Counted from the stretch's first letter, positions 35,349 to 44,790 are shown. The stretch is 64,000 bases of DNA from Alteribacillus bidgolensis (GCF_002886255.1 NZ_KZ614149.1:2108001-2172000), one strand, 5' to 3'. Made by a program: numbers and translations. The notes: generated by a model not told the origin, from the letters alone.

Positions 35349-36422
35349 TTAAACACCTTTTCTAATTTGCTCGACCGTACTTGTGTCAGTCGTCTCTACC
35401 AGTTTCACGATTAACTCTTTGGCAGCTGCATAGTCATCAATGTGAAGAATGGAAGCCGACGTGTGAATGTACCTCGAACAAACTCCTATCACAGCGGACG
35501 GAACACCTGCATTAGCCATGTGAACACGCCCAGCATCGGTACCGCCTTTCGAAACGAAATACTGATAAGGTATATCATTTGTTTCTGCTGTATCAAGTAC
35601 AAATTCACGCATTCCATGGTGTGTCACCATTGTTCTGTCAAAAATACGAAGCAAGGCTCCTTTACCAAGATGACCAAATGCATCCTTTCCTCCAGTGGCA
35701 TCATTTGCCGGACTTGCGTCTAATGCATAAAAAATATCTGGATCAATCATTTGAGACGACGTAGCTGCTCCTCTTAACCCGACTTCTTCTTGAACAGTGG
35801 CACCAGAATATAAAATATTCGGGTGGTCTTTTCCGTACAGTTCTTTTAAAAGGTCAATAGAGAGACCGACCCCATAACGGTTATCCCATGATTTAGCTAG
35901 AATTTTTTTCTTATTTGCCATCGGTGTGAACGGACAAATAGGAACAATTTGCTGACCTGGTTTTATGCCTATATTCTCCGCATCTTTTTTATCATCTGCT
36001 CCAATATCTATGTACATTTTTTTTAACGGCATAGGTTTTTTTCGCTGCGCTTCTTCAAGTAAATGCGGTGGTGTGGAACCAATAACACCTACTACAGGTC
36101 CATTACCGGTCATAACCTGTACACGCTGAGCAAGCAGTACCTGACTCCACCAACCTCCAAGTGTTTCAAAACGAATAAGTCCTTTTTTATTTATAGACTT
36201 CACCATGAAACCAACTTCATCCATATGTCCGGCTACCATTACCTTTGGACCGCTTGATGTTCCCTTCTTGACACCAAAGATGCTGCCTAATTTGTCTTGA
36301 ACTATGTTATCACTGTATTTTTCCAATTCACTTTTTAGATAGTTTCTGACGTCATGTTCAAATCCAGGGGCTCCCGGAAGCTCTGTTAACGTTTTAAACA
36401 TTTCCTGGGTTTCTTGATTCAT
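35349..36422 (-). CDS. ytoP: M42-family glutamyl aminopeptidase YtoP
   Basis: This is a metallo-aminopeptidase of the M42 family, 357 residues, acting on peptides in the cytoplasm. Metal-binding and catalytic motifs are visible: VAGHMDEVGFMV (first His ligand and catalytic Asp), SWDNRYGVG (bridging Asp), TVQEEVGLRGA (general-base Glu and ligand) and YALDASPA. The late motif SVIGVCSRYIHTSA carries the final His. AAAGGAG precedes the ATG. YtoP is the Bacillus name of the enzyme at this locus; substrate preference is from family knowledge. Confidence 0.93.
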   Translation of the reverse strand: MNQETQEMFKTLTELPGAPGFEHDVRNYLKSELEKYSDNIVQDKLGSIFGVKKGTSSGPKVMVAGHMDEVGFMVKSINKKGLIRFETLGGWWSQVLLAQRVQVMTGNGPVVGVIGSTPPHLLEEAQRKKPMPLKKMYIDIGADDKKDAENIGIKPGQQIVPICPFTPMANKKKILAKSWDNRYGVGLSIDLLKELYGKDHPNILYSGATVQEEVGLRGAATSSQMIDPDIFYALDASPANDATGGKDAFGHLGKGALLRIFDRTMVTHHGMREFVLDTAETNDIPYQYFVSKGGTDAGRVHMANAGVPSAVIGVCSRYIHTSASILHIDDYAAAKELIVKLVETTDTSTVEQIRKGV

Positions 36423-36563
36423 AACAGTCTCCTTTCTTATTCTATTACATATATTTTACCGAAAGCCCCTGTTTATTTCTACTATTTTAAAGATTGTCGT
36501 TTGGAAATTTGTTTGTTTTAGGCTATACTTGAGAGAAAGCAAATAGGAAAGGCAGGTATATGT

Positions 36564-36869
36564 ATGAAGGTAAGAGATATCCTTATTGGAGCAGGTATTG
36601 GCTTTTTAGCAGGTTATGCACTTAAGGAATATGCTGGCGGAGAACAAATTTCTCCTGAAAAAGCACTAAAAACAGTTAAAGAAAACATTCAGGATCATAT
36701 TCCTGTCAACGGTTCCTGGATTCATATGACAGCAGAAAATTATAAAAAAGACGACTTGGAGTACAAAGTCTACCGGGGCGGTATTTCAAGCACTAAAGAA
36801 GGCGAAACTAAGCAAATGGATTTTATTGTAGATGCAAAAACAGGCACTATCTTAGAACTTTCCTCATAA
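36564..36869 (+). CDS. ytzB: PepSY-domain small protein YtzB
   Basis: The 101-residue protein has an N-terminal hydrophobic segment (RDILIGAGIGFLAGYALKEY, 4-23) that may anchor it in the membrane. A PepSY-like domain follows (ALKTVKENIQDHI to DFIVDAKTGTILELS). PepSY domains are thought to inhibit or modulate peptidases, so pairing with the divergent peptidase gene ytoP is notable but unproven. The assignment to ytzB uses length, domain and position. Confidence 0.85.
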   Translation: MKVRDILIGAGIGFLAGYALKEYAGGEQISPEKALKTVKENIQDHIPVNGSWIHMTAENYKKDDLEYKVYRGGISSTKEGETKQMDFIVDAKTGTILELSS

Positions 36870-36878
36870 TAACCAGCA

Positions 36879-36918
36879 AAAAAAGGGCGTGGTATGTTTA
36901 AACCTCGGCCCTTTTTAA
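36879..36918 (+). terminator. Terminator of ytzB
   Basis: AAAAAGGGC / GCCCTTTTTAA arms flank a longer loop that may pair further; T-run follows. It lies ten bases after the ytzB stop. Confidence 0.65.
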
Positions 36919-36947
36919 CACTGTTCAGTTTAACGTTGAAACAGTTG

Positions 36948-37035
36948 GAAAAACTCGGTTTGCCGCCAAGCCTTATGACGGAAGCTGTAGTTTTACTTAT
37001 ACTTTGACCCTTTAGCAAAATTAAATTTTCCTAAT
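36948..37035 (+). repeat. Family I interspersed repeat, copy 7
   Basis: CTCGGTTTGCCGCCAAG, GACGGAAGCTGTAG, then TATACTTTGACCCTTTAGCA with two substitutions in the second hairpin. The closing arm is degenerate (CCTAATAAAA). It lies between convergent ytzB and fruA. Confidence 0.82.
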
Positions 37036-37037
37036 AA

Positions 37038-37081
37038 AAACAAGGCTCTCACCATTAAACGAGGTGAAAGCCTTGTTTTTT
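37038..37081 (-). terminator. Terminator of the fru operon
   Basis: On the minus strand AACAAGGCTTTCACCTCG pairs with TGGTGAGAGCCTTGTT, followed by TTTTT. It lies directly after the fruA stop codon. Confidence 0.9.
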
Positions 37082-37088
37082 CTATCAC

Positions 37089-38981
37089 TTATGAACGTAT
37101 CGGCCTTTTTAAAAATCCTACTAATAAAGCTGTTACCACTGTACCAATCAAAATGGCAAGCACATACAGCCAAGGACTTCCTCCTTGTATAGCAGGAATA
37201 ACAAATATCCCTCCGTGAGGTGCTGGCAATCCATTTCCAAATAACATCGCAAATGCTCCAGCAGTAGCAGAACCAGCTATAATCGACGGAATAACCCGGC
37301 CTGGATCTGCAGCTGCAAATGGAATAGCGCCTTCTGTTATAAAGAAAGCTCCAAGAAAATAACTTGAAAAACCTGCATCTCTTTCTTCTTTTGTAAATTT
37401 CTTTTTAAATAAAGTTGTAGCAAGGGCAATTCCAAGAGGAGGCACCATCCCGCCTGCCATAATAGCAGCGTGCGGAGCGTAATTCCCAGCATCAATCATA
37501 GCAATTCCAAAGGTAAAGGCTGCTTTGTTGATAGGACCTCCCATATCAACTGCCATCATACCGCCTAAAATGAGGCCTAAGATAACAATGTTTCCAGTTC
37601 CCATGCCATCAAGCCAGTTTTCTAAAAACGTATTAAAAATGCTGATTGGTTCAATAATGACAAAATGCATGAGCATCCCGACGATAAATATGCTCAACAC
37701 GGGATAAAATAAAATCGTTTTAATGCCGTCTAATACTTTTGGCAGCCCTGCTAATGCTTTTTTAAGCAGGATCACTACATAACCAGCAAGAAAACCGGCG
37801 ATCAAACCGCCTAAAAATCCTGCTCCCCCTGTCGTGGCCATCAAACCGCCAATCATACCAGGAGCAAAGCCTGGACGGTCTGCAATACTCATAGCGATAA
37901 AACCAGCAAGTACAGCTACCATTAAACCAAACGCATTTTCTCCGCCAATAACACTTAACGCTTCTGCAAACGGATGATAGCTTGGATCCTCTGGATTGGC
38001 CGCATTAATTCCAAAAAAGAAGGAGATAGCGATTAATACACCGCCGCCGACAACGAATGGCAGCATGTTAGAAACACCATTCATTAAATGTTTATAAAAG
38101 CCTTTTCTACCGCTGCTGTCCCCTGAACTTTCCTCTTGGCCTCCGCCAGAAGCTTTGTAAATAGGAGCTTCACCGTTTTTAGCCTGTGTTAACAATTCTT
38201 CCGGGCGGCGAATCCCGTCTGTCACCCCTTTTACTAACACTGGTCTACCATCAAAACGGTCCATTTCTACTTTTGTGTCAGAGGCAACAATAATAGCGTC
38301 CGCTTTTTCTATCTCTTCGGCGGAAAGACGATTTTTTACTCCGTCAGACCCATTGGTTTCGACTTTAATGGATAAGCCCATTTCTTTTGCTTTGTCTTTT
38401 AAAGAATCTGCTGCCATGTACGTATGAGCGATGCCTGTTGGGCAGCCAGTAACAGCAAGAATGCTTGGAGTATCTGTATCTTTTTCTTCCGCTCTGCTTT
38501 CTTCTGTTTCTTCTTCTCCTAATTTCTCTTTTTCTTTTTTGTCAATCAATGTAATAATTTCATCTTCTGATTCGGCATGAATCAGGTCACTGCGAAAAGA
38601 CTCATCCATTAAAAGAGTAGACAGTCTTGACAGTGTCTGCAAATGATCTTCATTTGCACCTTCACTTGCAGCAATCATAAATACAAGATGTGCAGGCTGT
38701 CCATCAAGCGATTCATATTCTGCTCCATTTTTTGAACGCCCAAATGCAATCGCTGGTGTTTTTACGGCAGCTGTTTTTGCGTGCGGAATGGCAACCCCTT
38801 CCCCAATTCCAGTTGAACTCTGAGCTTCGCGTGCAAGAATAGCTTCTTTAAAATCAGCCTTGTCGTTTAGTCTGCCTGCTGTATCCAATTTTTGAACAAG
38901 TTCATCAATGACCCCGTCTTTTGTAGTAGATTCAAGATTTAATACCATCGTGTCTGTTTTTAACAGCTCGGTAATCTTCAT
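37089..38981 (-). CDS. fruA: Fructose PTS permease EIIABC
   Basis: FruA imports fructose and phosphorylates it to fructose-1-phosphate. The 630-residue protein contains EIIA (about 1-150; GVAIPHAKTAAV with the phospho-His), EIIB (about 170-265; VTGCPTGIAHTYMAAD with the phospho-Cys) and EIIC (about 285-630; MLPFVVGGGVLIAISFFFG and about eight more membrane segments). All three phosphotransfer elements appear intact. The ATG at 38981 is preferred, with AGAGGTGA just upstream; a GTG three codons earlier is in frame. It is the last gene of fruR-fruK-fruA. Confidence 0.96.
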   Translation of the reverse strand: MKITELLKTDTMVLNLESTTKDGVIDELVQKLDTAGRLNDKADFKEAILAREAQSSTGIGEGVAIPHAKTAAVKTPAIAFGRSKNGAEYESLDGQPAHLVFMIAASEGANEDHLQTLSRLSTLLMDESFRSDLIHAESEDEIITLIDKKEKEKLGEEETEESRAEEKDTDTPSILAVTGCPTGIAHTYMAADSLKDKAKEMGLSIKVETNGSDGVKNRLSAEEIEKADAIIVASDTKVEMDRFDGRPVLVKGVTDGIRRPEELLTQAKNGEAPIYKASGGGQEESSGDSSGRKGFYKHLMNGVSNMLPFVVGGGVLIAISFFFGINAANPEDPSYHPFAEALSVIGGENAFGLMVAVLAGFIAMSIADRPGFAPGMIGGLMATTGGAGFLGGLIAGFLAGYVVILLKKALAGLPKVLDGIKTILFYPVLSIFIVGMLMHFVIIEPISIFNTFLENWLDGMGTGNIVILGLILGGMMAVDMGGPINKAAFTFGIAMIDAGNYAPHAAIMAGGMVPPLGIALATTLFKKKFTKEERDAGFSSYFLGAFFITEGAIPFAAADPGRVIPSIIAGSATAGAFAMLFGNGLPAPHGGIFVIPAIQGGSPWLYVLAILIGTVVTALLVGFLKRPIRS

Positions 38982-39019
38982 CGATTTCACCTCTTAAAAA
39001 ATATACTGAAAAACACTTA

Positions 39020-39940
39020 TTACTCATTTAAAACTGCTGTTTTAATTTCTTTATTAATTTGTACTACCTCTTCTTTTGTACAAAATGTTTCTGAAAAAGC
39101 AGTGGCACTGCCGGCCGATACAGCAAATGCCAAAACTTCGTCTGGATTATTAGACAATAGATGTTTAGCGATAAAACCTGCTACTAAGGAATCTCCAGCG
39201 CCAACGGAATTTACAGCTGGACGTTCAGGAGGTTTTGCTTGATATGCTTCATCGCCATGTAAGTAAACAGCACCTTCGCCGGCCATCGAAATAACGGCAT
39301 GAGAAATGTCAAAGTCATCAAGCAGCTTTTTCCCGTATTGAACTGCTTCTTCTACGCTTGAAATAGAAACGTCATACAGTTCTGCCAGCTCTAAATGATT
39401 CGGCTTCACAAAATAGGGGCTTGCTTCTAACGCTTTTGTTAAAGCTTCGCCGCTTGTATCCAGGTAAACCCGAATGCCCTTCTCTTTCAATCTGATCATA
39501 AGCCTCTTGTACGTATCAGGTGGAAGCATGGATGGCAGACTTCCTGCCACTACAAGCTGATCTTCATTATCAAGCAGTGCTAATCTGCTTTCTAAGGAGC
39601 GTATATCATCTTCAGATATAGAAGGGGAAGCCCCGTTTATTTCAGTCTCTTTTCCGCCTCTAATTTTTACGTTAATACGAGTATCTCCATTAACCCTCAC
39701 AAAATCCGTATCAATGTTTTCTTGCTTGAGCACATTTTCAATGTAGTCACCGGTAAATCCACCTGTAAACCCTAACGCAGTACTTGAAACCCCTAATCTT
39801 TTCAAAACGCGGGACACGTTAATCCCTTTTCCACCCGGATATTTCAACTCATTTTTGGTGCGATTGATGCTGCCTTCTGTAAAATCAGCAACCTCCACTA
39901 CGTAATCAAGAGCTGGATTCAATGTCAGTGTATAAATCAT
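39020..39940 (-). CDS. fruK: 1-phosphofructokinase
   Basis: FruK phosphorylates fructose-1-phosphate to fructose-1,6-bisphosphate, taking the product of FruA into glycolysis. The 306-residue PfkB-family enzyme has the N-terminal LNPALDYVV, GGKGINVSRVLKRLG substrate-binding loop and the C-terminal NSVGAGDSLVAGF with the catalytic Asp. Its start overlaps the fruR stop by four bases (ATGA) and fruA follows 38 bases later, so the three genes form one operon. Confidence 0.97.
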   Translation of the reverse strand: MIYTLTLNPALDYVVEVADFTEGSINRTKNELKYPGGKGINVSRVLKRLGVSSTALGFTGGFTGDYIENVLKQENIDTDFVRVNGDTRINVKIRGGKETEINGASPSISEDDIRSLESRLALLDNEDQLVVAGSLPSMLPPDTYKRLMIRLKEKGIRVYLDTSGEALTKALEASPYFVKPNHLELAELYDVSISSVEEAVQYGKKLLDDFDISHAVISMAGEGAVYLHGDEAYQAKPPERPAVNSVGAGDSLVAGFIAKHLLSNNPDEVLAFAVSAGSATAFSETFCTKEEVVQINKEIKTAVLNE

Positions 39941-40692
39941 ACATTCACAACCTTTACTTCTGTTTCTTGTTGTAATGTTCGCAGCTGATCAGCTTCTGCC
40001 TTACTTGATGTAATAATATAAGCTTTCTCAATAGGAGCGACGCTGGAAAAAGAAACTTCCCCTATCTTAGAATGATCTGCAAGAACATAAGATCTAGACG
40101 ATAATGTAATAGCTGTTTTCTTTACTGCCGCTTCATCTGGATCGGGAGTCGTAAAACCCTGTTTGGCGTCAATCCCGTTCATTCCAAGAAAGCAGGCATC
40201 AAAACGAAACTCTTTCATCGATTCTACTGCTTTGCCGCCAGCTAAAGCCGCTGTATTAGGTTTTGCTTTTCCGCCTGTCACATACGTCTCAATTCCTCGC
40301 TCTAAAAGCAGAGGAACATGTTGAATCCCATTCGTTACAACTATTACTTGTTTGCCGGCTAAAAAAGGTATCATTTCTATGGTTGTCGTTCCTGCATCTA
40401 TGAATAAACAATCTTTTTGTTCAATAAGAGCACTGGCAGCGGCTGCCATCGATTTTTTTTCCGCTTGGTTTACACTCTTTTTTTCAGACATACTTGGTTC
40501 TTCTGTTTTACGTTTAGAAAGGGAAGCCCCGCCGTGTAATCGTTTAATATAATTTTGTGATTCTAAATCAGTGAGGTCTCTTCTTATGGTAGATTCAGAT
40601 GCTCCGGTTGCATTTACTAATTCCTGAACCGTGGCTATTTCCTGCTTTTCGAGAACAGATAGTATAGCTTCTTTCCTTTCTATATTGAGCAA
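39937..40692 (-). CDS. fruR: DeoR-family repressor of the fructose operon
   Basis: FruR is expected to repress the fru operon and respond to fructose-1-phosphate. The 251-residue protein starts with a DeoR helix-turn-helix (RKEAILSVLEKQEIATVQEL, then ATGASESTIRRDLTDLES). The sugar-phosphate-binding domain has the usual FIDAGTTTIEM and VVTNG motifs. The start is TTG, nine bases after AGGAGGTG. It is the first gene of fruRKA and probably autoregulates through operators near the promoter, which I could not pinpoint. Confidence 0.94.
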   Translation of the reverse strand: MLNIERKEAILSVLEKQEIATVQELVNATGASESTIRRDLTDLESQNYIKRLHGGASLSKRKTEEPSMSEKKSVNQAEKKSMAAAASALIEQKDCLFIDAGTTTIEMIPFLAGKQVIVVTNGIQHVPLLLERGIETYVTGGKAKPNTAALAGGKAVESMKEFRFDACFLGMNGIDAKQGFTTPDPDEAAVKKTAITLSSRSYVLADHSKIGEVSFSSVAPIEKAYIITSSKAEADQLRTLQQETEVKVVNV

Positions 40693-40719
40693 GGATTATG
40701 ACACCTCCTTCCTTCTTAT

Positions 40720-40733
40720 GGAAAACGCTTACT
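40720..40733 (-). promoter_or_regulatory. cre site of the fru operon
   Basis: On the minus strand AGTAAGCGTTTTCC matches the catabolite-response consensus on both half-sites with one mismatch at the end. It lies 17 bases downstream of the -10 box, so CcpA bound there would block transcription elongation or clearance. CcpA is encoded in this window. Confidence 0.75.
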
Positions 40734-40750
40734 CGTTTATATCTCTTTCT

Positions 40751-40779
40751 AGTATATAATCGTATCCGTTCAAAATCAA
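40751..40779 (-). promoter_or_regulatory. Sigma-A promoter of the fru operon
   Basis: On the minus strand TTGATT (40774-40779) and TATACT (40751-40756) are separated by 17 bases, about 60 bases upstream of fruR. Confidence 0.75.
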
Positions 40780-40895
40780 TCACGAATAATCATAATTCCG
40801 TTGTATATGATTGGAAACAATCAAGTAATTCTTATGACAAGTGCTATAAAGTGGTAGAAAATTCGACTTGTCAACCATGTAAAGGCAAACACCTT

Positions 40896-40993
40896 AGAAA
40901 AACTCGGCTTGCCGCCGAGTCCTTATGGCGAAAGCCGTAGTTTTGCTTATACTTTGATCCTTTAAAAAAAATTAAACATTCCTAAAGTGTAAA
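40896..40993 (+). repeat. Family I interspersed repeat, copy 8
   Basis: CTCGGCTTGCCGCCGAG (perfect palindrome), GGCGAAAGCCGTAG, then TATACTTTGATCCTTTAAAA and CCTAAAGTGTAAA. It lies upstream of the fru promoter and beside the ytnP terminator. Confidence 0.88.
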
Positions 40994-41023
40994 AAAACTG
41001 TCCGCAAATGCAGACAGTTTTTG
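40994..41023 (-). terminator. Terminator of ytnP
   Basis: AAACTGTCCGC / GCAGACAGTTTTT form a stem around AAAT; read on the minus strand it is followed by seven T residues. It is about 90 bases after the ytnP stop. Confidence 0.82.
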
Positions 41024-41111
41024 AATCACTATTTTATTATTATAGTGTTCGGTTATCCGTTTTATTTCCTCCTAATTTCAATACCTATACGTTCCTGGGA
41101 CGTGAGAGTAG

Positions 41112-41954
41112 TCAACTTTGTTTTTCAACTGCTTTGATCTTTTCTCCTCGGCTGTCATATTTAATGGCACGATATTTATAATCATGGTAAAACGTAAACC
41201 AGGCTTCATTGTTATAGCCGATGTCCATATATTTTTGTTTCACTGCAATAGAATCCATTGGGTAGTCATCAAACGCCATCACCCACAGAACGTTTTGATG
41301 AGCGTGTGTTCCCATATTATCAGCCATATGAATAACCATGTCATCCCCTTGCTCAATCGTTACCACACTTAAACCGTTACTATGCCCGCCCACTCTAGTC
41401 AGCTTGATGCCAGGAGCAGGTTCAAGTTCTTTAGCATAGGTTTCTACTTTATGCTCAGCAGGTTTCCAATTTTGCTCCCAATATGTATTGCGCGACCTAA
41501 TATTAGGGTGTTTTGTTTCTTCCCATTCTGTTTCAGAAACATAAATGACCGCTTTTTCATAAGCAGGAACTTCTTGGTCGTTTTCCCATTTAACTAACCC
41601 GGCCGCGTGGTCAAAATGCATATGAGTCATTAACACTGCGTCTATGTCAGAAGTCGTTAAGCCCAGCTTTTGAAGATCCTCTTCCACATAAGATTCCTCG
41701 GTTATTCCATAATTACGCTTTTGTTTATCAGAAAATCGGTTCTTGCCAAGTCCTGCTTCAATTAACATATTTTTTCCATTCCCTTGAATAAGAATGGGAT
41801 CACTGCGCAATTCAATTTGATTTTTATCATTCACTGGATACTTTTTGGACCACAACGCTTTAGGAACTACCCCAAACATCGCTCCTCCATCAAGATGGGT
41901 CACACCGCCTCTAAGCCAAGTTAATGTGTATTCTCCAATTGTTAACTGTTCCAT
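41112..41954 (-). CDS. ytnP: Metallo-beta-lactamase-fold lactonase YtnP
   Basis: The 280-residue protein has the metallo-hydrolase motif THMHFDHA (about 110-117), further His ligands in RVGGHSNGLS and an Asp in IHMADNMGTHAH. YtnP of B. subtilis has been reported to degrade acyl-homoserine-lactone-like signals (quorum quenching), and length and location here match it. Substrate is inferred. A strong GGGAGGGG site precedes the ATG. The gene appears monocistronic, downstream of trmB. Confidence 0.88.
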   Translation of the reverse strand: MEQLTIGEYTLTWLRGGVTHLDGGAMFGVVPKALWSKKYPVNDKNQIELRSDPILIQGNGKNMLIEAGLGKNRFSDKQKRNYGITEESYVEEDLQKLGLTTSDIDAVLMTHMHFDHAAGLVKWENDQEVPAYEKAVIYVSETEWEETKHPNIRSRNTYWEQNWKPAEHKVETYAKELEPAPGIKLTRVGGHSNGLSVVTIEQGDDMVIHMADNMGTHAHQNVLWVMAFDDYPMDSIAVKQKYMDIGYNNEAWFTFYHDYKYRAIKYDSRGEKIKAVEKQS

Positions 41955-42081
41955 CCTACCCCTCCCATGAATCCGTTTTCACAGTTTCATTGTAGCATAA
42001 CTGCCGTTGATGCTTAAAAATGTGTATTAAACATAGCAAAAAATCTTTCAACGTAAAAGGAAAGGCTGCTTTCAAAATCGT

Positions 42082-42726
42082 TTATTTTGCTCGAAAACAT
42101 GCTTCTAGCCGGAAAATTCTCTGCCCTTTTTCTGAAAACTTTTCTTCATATTCGGTCATCACATTTTCTTCATCATCACTATTGTGAAGATCCAGCGAAA
42201 TGTTTTTCAATTTCATCCCATATTGCGACATGCTTTCTAATGAATATTCAAAAAGACCTTGATTATCTGTTTTCATATGAATTTCCCCATGCGGATGCAA
42301 TGCTTGTTCATAGAGTGATAAAAATGATTTGTACGTAAGCCGCCTTTTTTCATGGCGTTTTTTTGGCCAGGGATCTGTAAAGTTGATATATAGTCTATCT
42401 ATTTCTTCGCTGTTGAAATATTCCAATAAGTCGTTTACATCACCATTAATAAATTTCAGATTTGTTGGCTTTGTTTGTAATACACGTTGAACTCCAGTAA
42501 CCAAAACGCTCTCAAACTTCTCAATACCAACAAAATTTATATGAGGATATTTCACACTCATGTTATCCAAAAATTTCCCTTTACCTGTTCCAACTTCTAC
42601 ATAAAGAGGATTATCACTGTTAAACAGTTCCTTCCAAGATTTATCTTTTTTAGATGGAGAGGAAATCACATATTGTGGATGATTTGCGATATATTCTTTG
42701 GCCCATGGCTTGTGACGGAGTCTCAT
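42082..42726 (-). CDS. trmB: tRNA (guanine-N7-)-methyltransferase
   Basis: TrmB methylates G46 in the variable loop of tRNAs. The 214-residue enzyme has the SAM-binding motif YVEVGTGKGKFL, the family motif NFTDPWPKKRHEKRRL and the LHMKTDNQGL-like GEIHMKTDNQGLFEYSLE near the C-terminus. The second in-frame ATG is chosen because AGGAGG lies six bases before it and would touch the first ATG. It starts 11 bases after the fructokinase gene and is probably co-transcribed with it. Confidence 0.96.
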   Translation of the reverse strand: MRLRHKPWAKEYIANHPQYVISSPSKKDKSWKELFNSDNPLYVEVGTGKGKFLDNMSVKYPHINFVGIEKFESVLVTGVQRVLQTKPTNLKFINGDVNDLLEYFNSEEIDRLYINFTDPWPKKRHEKRRLTYKSFLSLYEQALHPHGEIHMKTDNQGLFEYSLESMSQYGMKLKNISLDLHNSDDEENVMTEYEEKFSEKGQRIFRLEACFRAK

Positions 42727-42736
42727 ACCCATCCTC

Positions 42737-43684
42737 CTATGTATCTTTATTTTTTTCTATCTCTTTTAGTGTCGGCAGACTAGACATAGCTCCCTTTGCT
42801 GAAGCTGCCAGCCCTCCTGATAAACTTGCGAACGCTGCTGCCTCTTGCCATTGCTGCAAACTGATGTCTTCTATCTTATCATCATATTTATGCACATGAT
42901 ATAAGAGTCCGGACAAATATGCATCTCCGGCCCCAGTTGTATCCACTGCCTTCACGCTTTCAGCTTCGATATCGACCTGTCCATTTTTTGTTATTATCGT
43001 GCTTCCGTGTTCACCTTTAGTGATAACAAGAACAGGTATTTGATATTTATCAAGCGCAGCTGTTCCTTTAGCTTCCTCTGTTTCGCCTGTTAAGAACTCT
43101 AATTCGTCCTCTGATATTTTTACTACATCTGCATGACTTATCGTATGTAAGATAGTCTCGCGAGCCTGTTTTTCAGTAGGCCACAATGGAAGACGAACAT
43201 TTGGATCAAATGTAATACGCAGGCTGTGTTTTTTGGCTAGTTTAATGGCTTTTAATGTTGCAGAACGCGCTGGTTCATTAATAAGAGTAATAGAACCAAA
43301 ATGAAGAACTTTGGCTTGTTCAAATAACCGCTCATCAATTTCATCAGGATGAAGAAACTGATCAGCGCTTGGATTGATGTAAAAATTAAAACTTCTTTCT
43401 CCACTTTTATCGAGCGTAACAAAAACCGCACCGGTCCGAGCTTCGTCAGTTAAATAGAGATGATCCGTTTTCACTCCATACTGCTGAAGCGTTTCATACA
43501 AAAACGTGCCTAGTACATCTTCTCCTAATTTCCCTAAAAAGTATGTATTTATTCCAAGCCGTGATAAACCGACAGCTACATTGGCAGGTGCTCCTCCTGG
43601 ACTCTTTTGATACAAAGTGTTCCATTCATCCATAGGAATAAAATCAATCAATGCTTCTCCTAAACTAATAACCCCATTCTTCAT
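42737..43684 (-). CDS. PfkB-family fructokinase
   Basis: The 315-residue sugar kinase has the PfkB N-terminal signature (GEALIDFIPMD, then GGAPANVAVGLSRLG) and the C-terminal DTTGAGDAYLSGLLYH with catalytic Asp. The overall sequence is most like ScrK-type fructokinases, which make fructose-6-phosphate from fructose. The fru operon 2 kb away handles PTS-imported fructose, so this enzyme would handle free intracellular fructose, for example from sucrose. No sucrose gene is adjacent. Sugar specificity is inferred. Confidence 0.85.
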   Translation of the reverse strand: MKNGVISLGEALIDFIPMDEWNTLYQKSPGGAPANVAVGLSRLGINTYFLGKLGEDVLGTFLYETLQQYGVKTDHLYLTDEARTGAVFVTLDKSGERSFNFYINPSADQFLHPDEIDERLFEQAKVLHFGSITLINEPARSATLKAIKLAKKHSLRITFDPNVRLPLWPTEKQARETILHTISHADVVKISEDELEFLTGETEEAKGTAALDKYQIPVLVITKGEHGSTIITKNGQVDIEAESVKAVDTTGAGDAYLSGLLYHVHKYDDKIEDISLQQWQEAAAFASLSGGLAASAKGAMSSLPTLKEIEKNKDT

Positions 43685-43837
43685 TCGTTTTCCCCCTTGT
43701 TCTATGTTTGATATGACATAAGCCCGGCTTACTAGCCGAGCTTGTAACGGAACTTAACATACGACTTTATTCGGCATTCTATGCCATTATTTCTCAAAAG
43801 AAGGCATTACCCGGGAAATATCTTGTTATGGAATGTT

Positions 43838-44662
43838 TTATGAATACGCTAATAATTGTTTTAGCTGATCTATCCATGATTTAATCTGGTCATGCTGCCC
43901 TTTTCTCATATGATAGAGAACGCTGTGTAAAGCATGAGAGATTACATACCAATGCATCCTTTTTTCTAAATCAGAAGTCAATGGCAGCCCATAATGATAA
44001 AGCCATTTTTCCCAATGTTCTCGGGGTATGTACTCGTACAATAAAAGACCAAGATCAAAAGCAGGGTCTGCCACAGTGGCCCCGTCCCAATCAATCAAAT
44101 ATAATTCGTTATTTGAATTAATCATCCAATTATTATGATTTATATCACAATGACATACAACCATACGAGGCGGAGTCACTTCATGACGGTTCAGCGACAA
44201 ATAATCAACGGCCTCTTGTAATAAGGAATACGAGGTACCTGATGCTAACAATTGGTTTTGCAGACATTCTGTTATAGTAGTCGGAGTAAGAGGCTCATTA
44301 CCAATCCTTTTAAACATATCAAGCAGTTCACTTGAACAATGGATCTTACTCAATAGTTGTGCAACGTCTGAACGATCCATATCAGAAGAACCAAGTTCCC
44401 GCCCGTGCACCCAACGCTGAGCGGTGATTACATCGCCATTTTCTAAACGTTTTGTCCATAAAAGCTTAGGAACAATCCCTTCTGCAGAAAGCACTGCAAG
44501 AAAAGGAGAGGAATTGCGCTTTAAGAACAGCTTTTTTTCTCCTGCCCTTGCAATATAAGCTTCACCCGTTGATCCTCCAGCGGGTTCAACCTTCCAGTCT
44601 TCTCCTAATAGCAATTCCAATAGTTTCACCCTCGTTTTTGTAGAATGTTCATAATAGTTCAT
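43838..44662 (-). CDS. ytmP: Aminoglycoside-phosphotransferase-like kinase YtmP
   Basis: The 274-residue protein has the choline/APH kinase fold: an N-terminal lobe with KKLFLKRNSSPF, the catalytic loop VVCHCDINHNNWMIN and the metal-binding YLIDWDGATVADPAFDLG. Such kinases act on small amino alcohols or sugars; the substrate of YtmP is unknown. ATG at 44662 follows AAAGGA by seven bases; a longer frame starts 15 codons upstream without a good site. It sits downstream of amyX and near trmB as I recall for B. subtilis. Confidence 0.88.
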   Translation of the reverse strand: MNYYEHSTKTRVKLLELLLGEDWKVEPAGGSTGEAYIARAGEKKLFLKRNSSPFLAVLSAEGIVPKLLWTKRLENGDVITAQRWVHGRELGSSDMDRSDVAQLLSKIHCSSELLDMFKRIGNEPLTPTTITECLQNQLLASGTSYSLLQEAVDYLSLNRHEVTPPRMVVCHCDINHNNWMINSNNELYLIDWDGATVADPAFDLGLLLYEYIPREHWEKWLYHYGLPLTSDLEKRMHWYVISHALHSVLYHMRKGQHDQIKSWIDQLKQLLAYS

Positions 44663-44790
44663 GACGTAATCCTTTTCCGTTATATTGCCGCAATGGTTTT
44701 TTAGCATACTATCTATCTTTACAAAATTGCGGTTATGGTATGATGGATCGTACAGGCCAGCTAAATGGGCTGATATTGTAACGTAGAACT

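Noticed and set aside
43722..43745. A possible tenth family I repeat (CCCGGCTTACTAGCCGAG)
   Set aside because: Only the GC-rich palindrome is loosely present, and the TATACTTTGATCC half is absent. It could be an ordinary hairpin.
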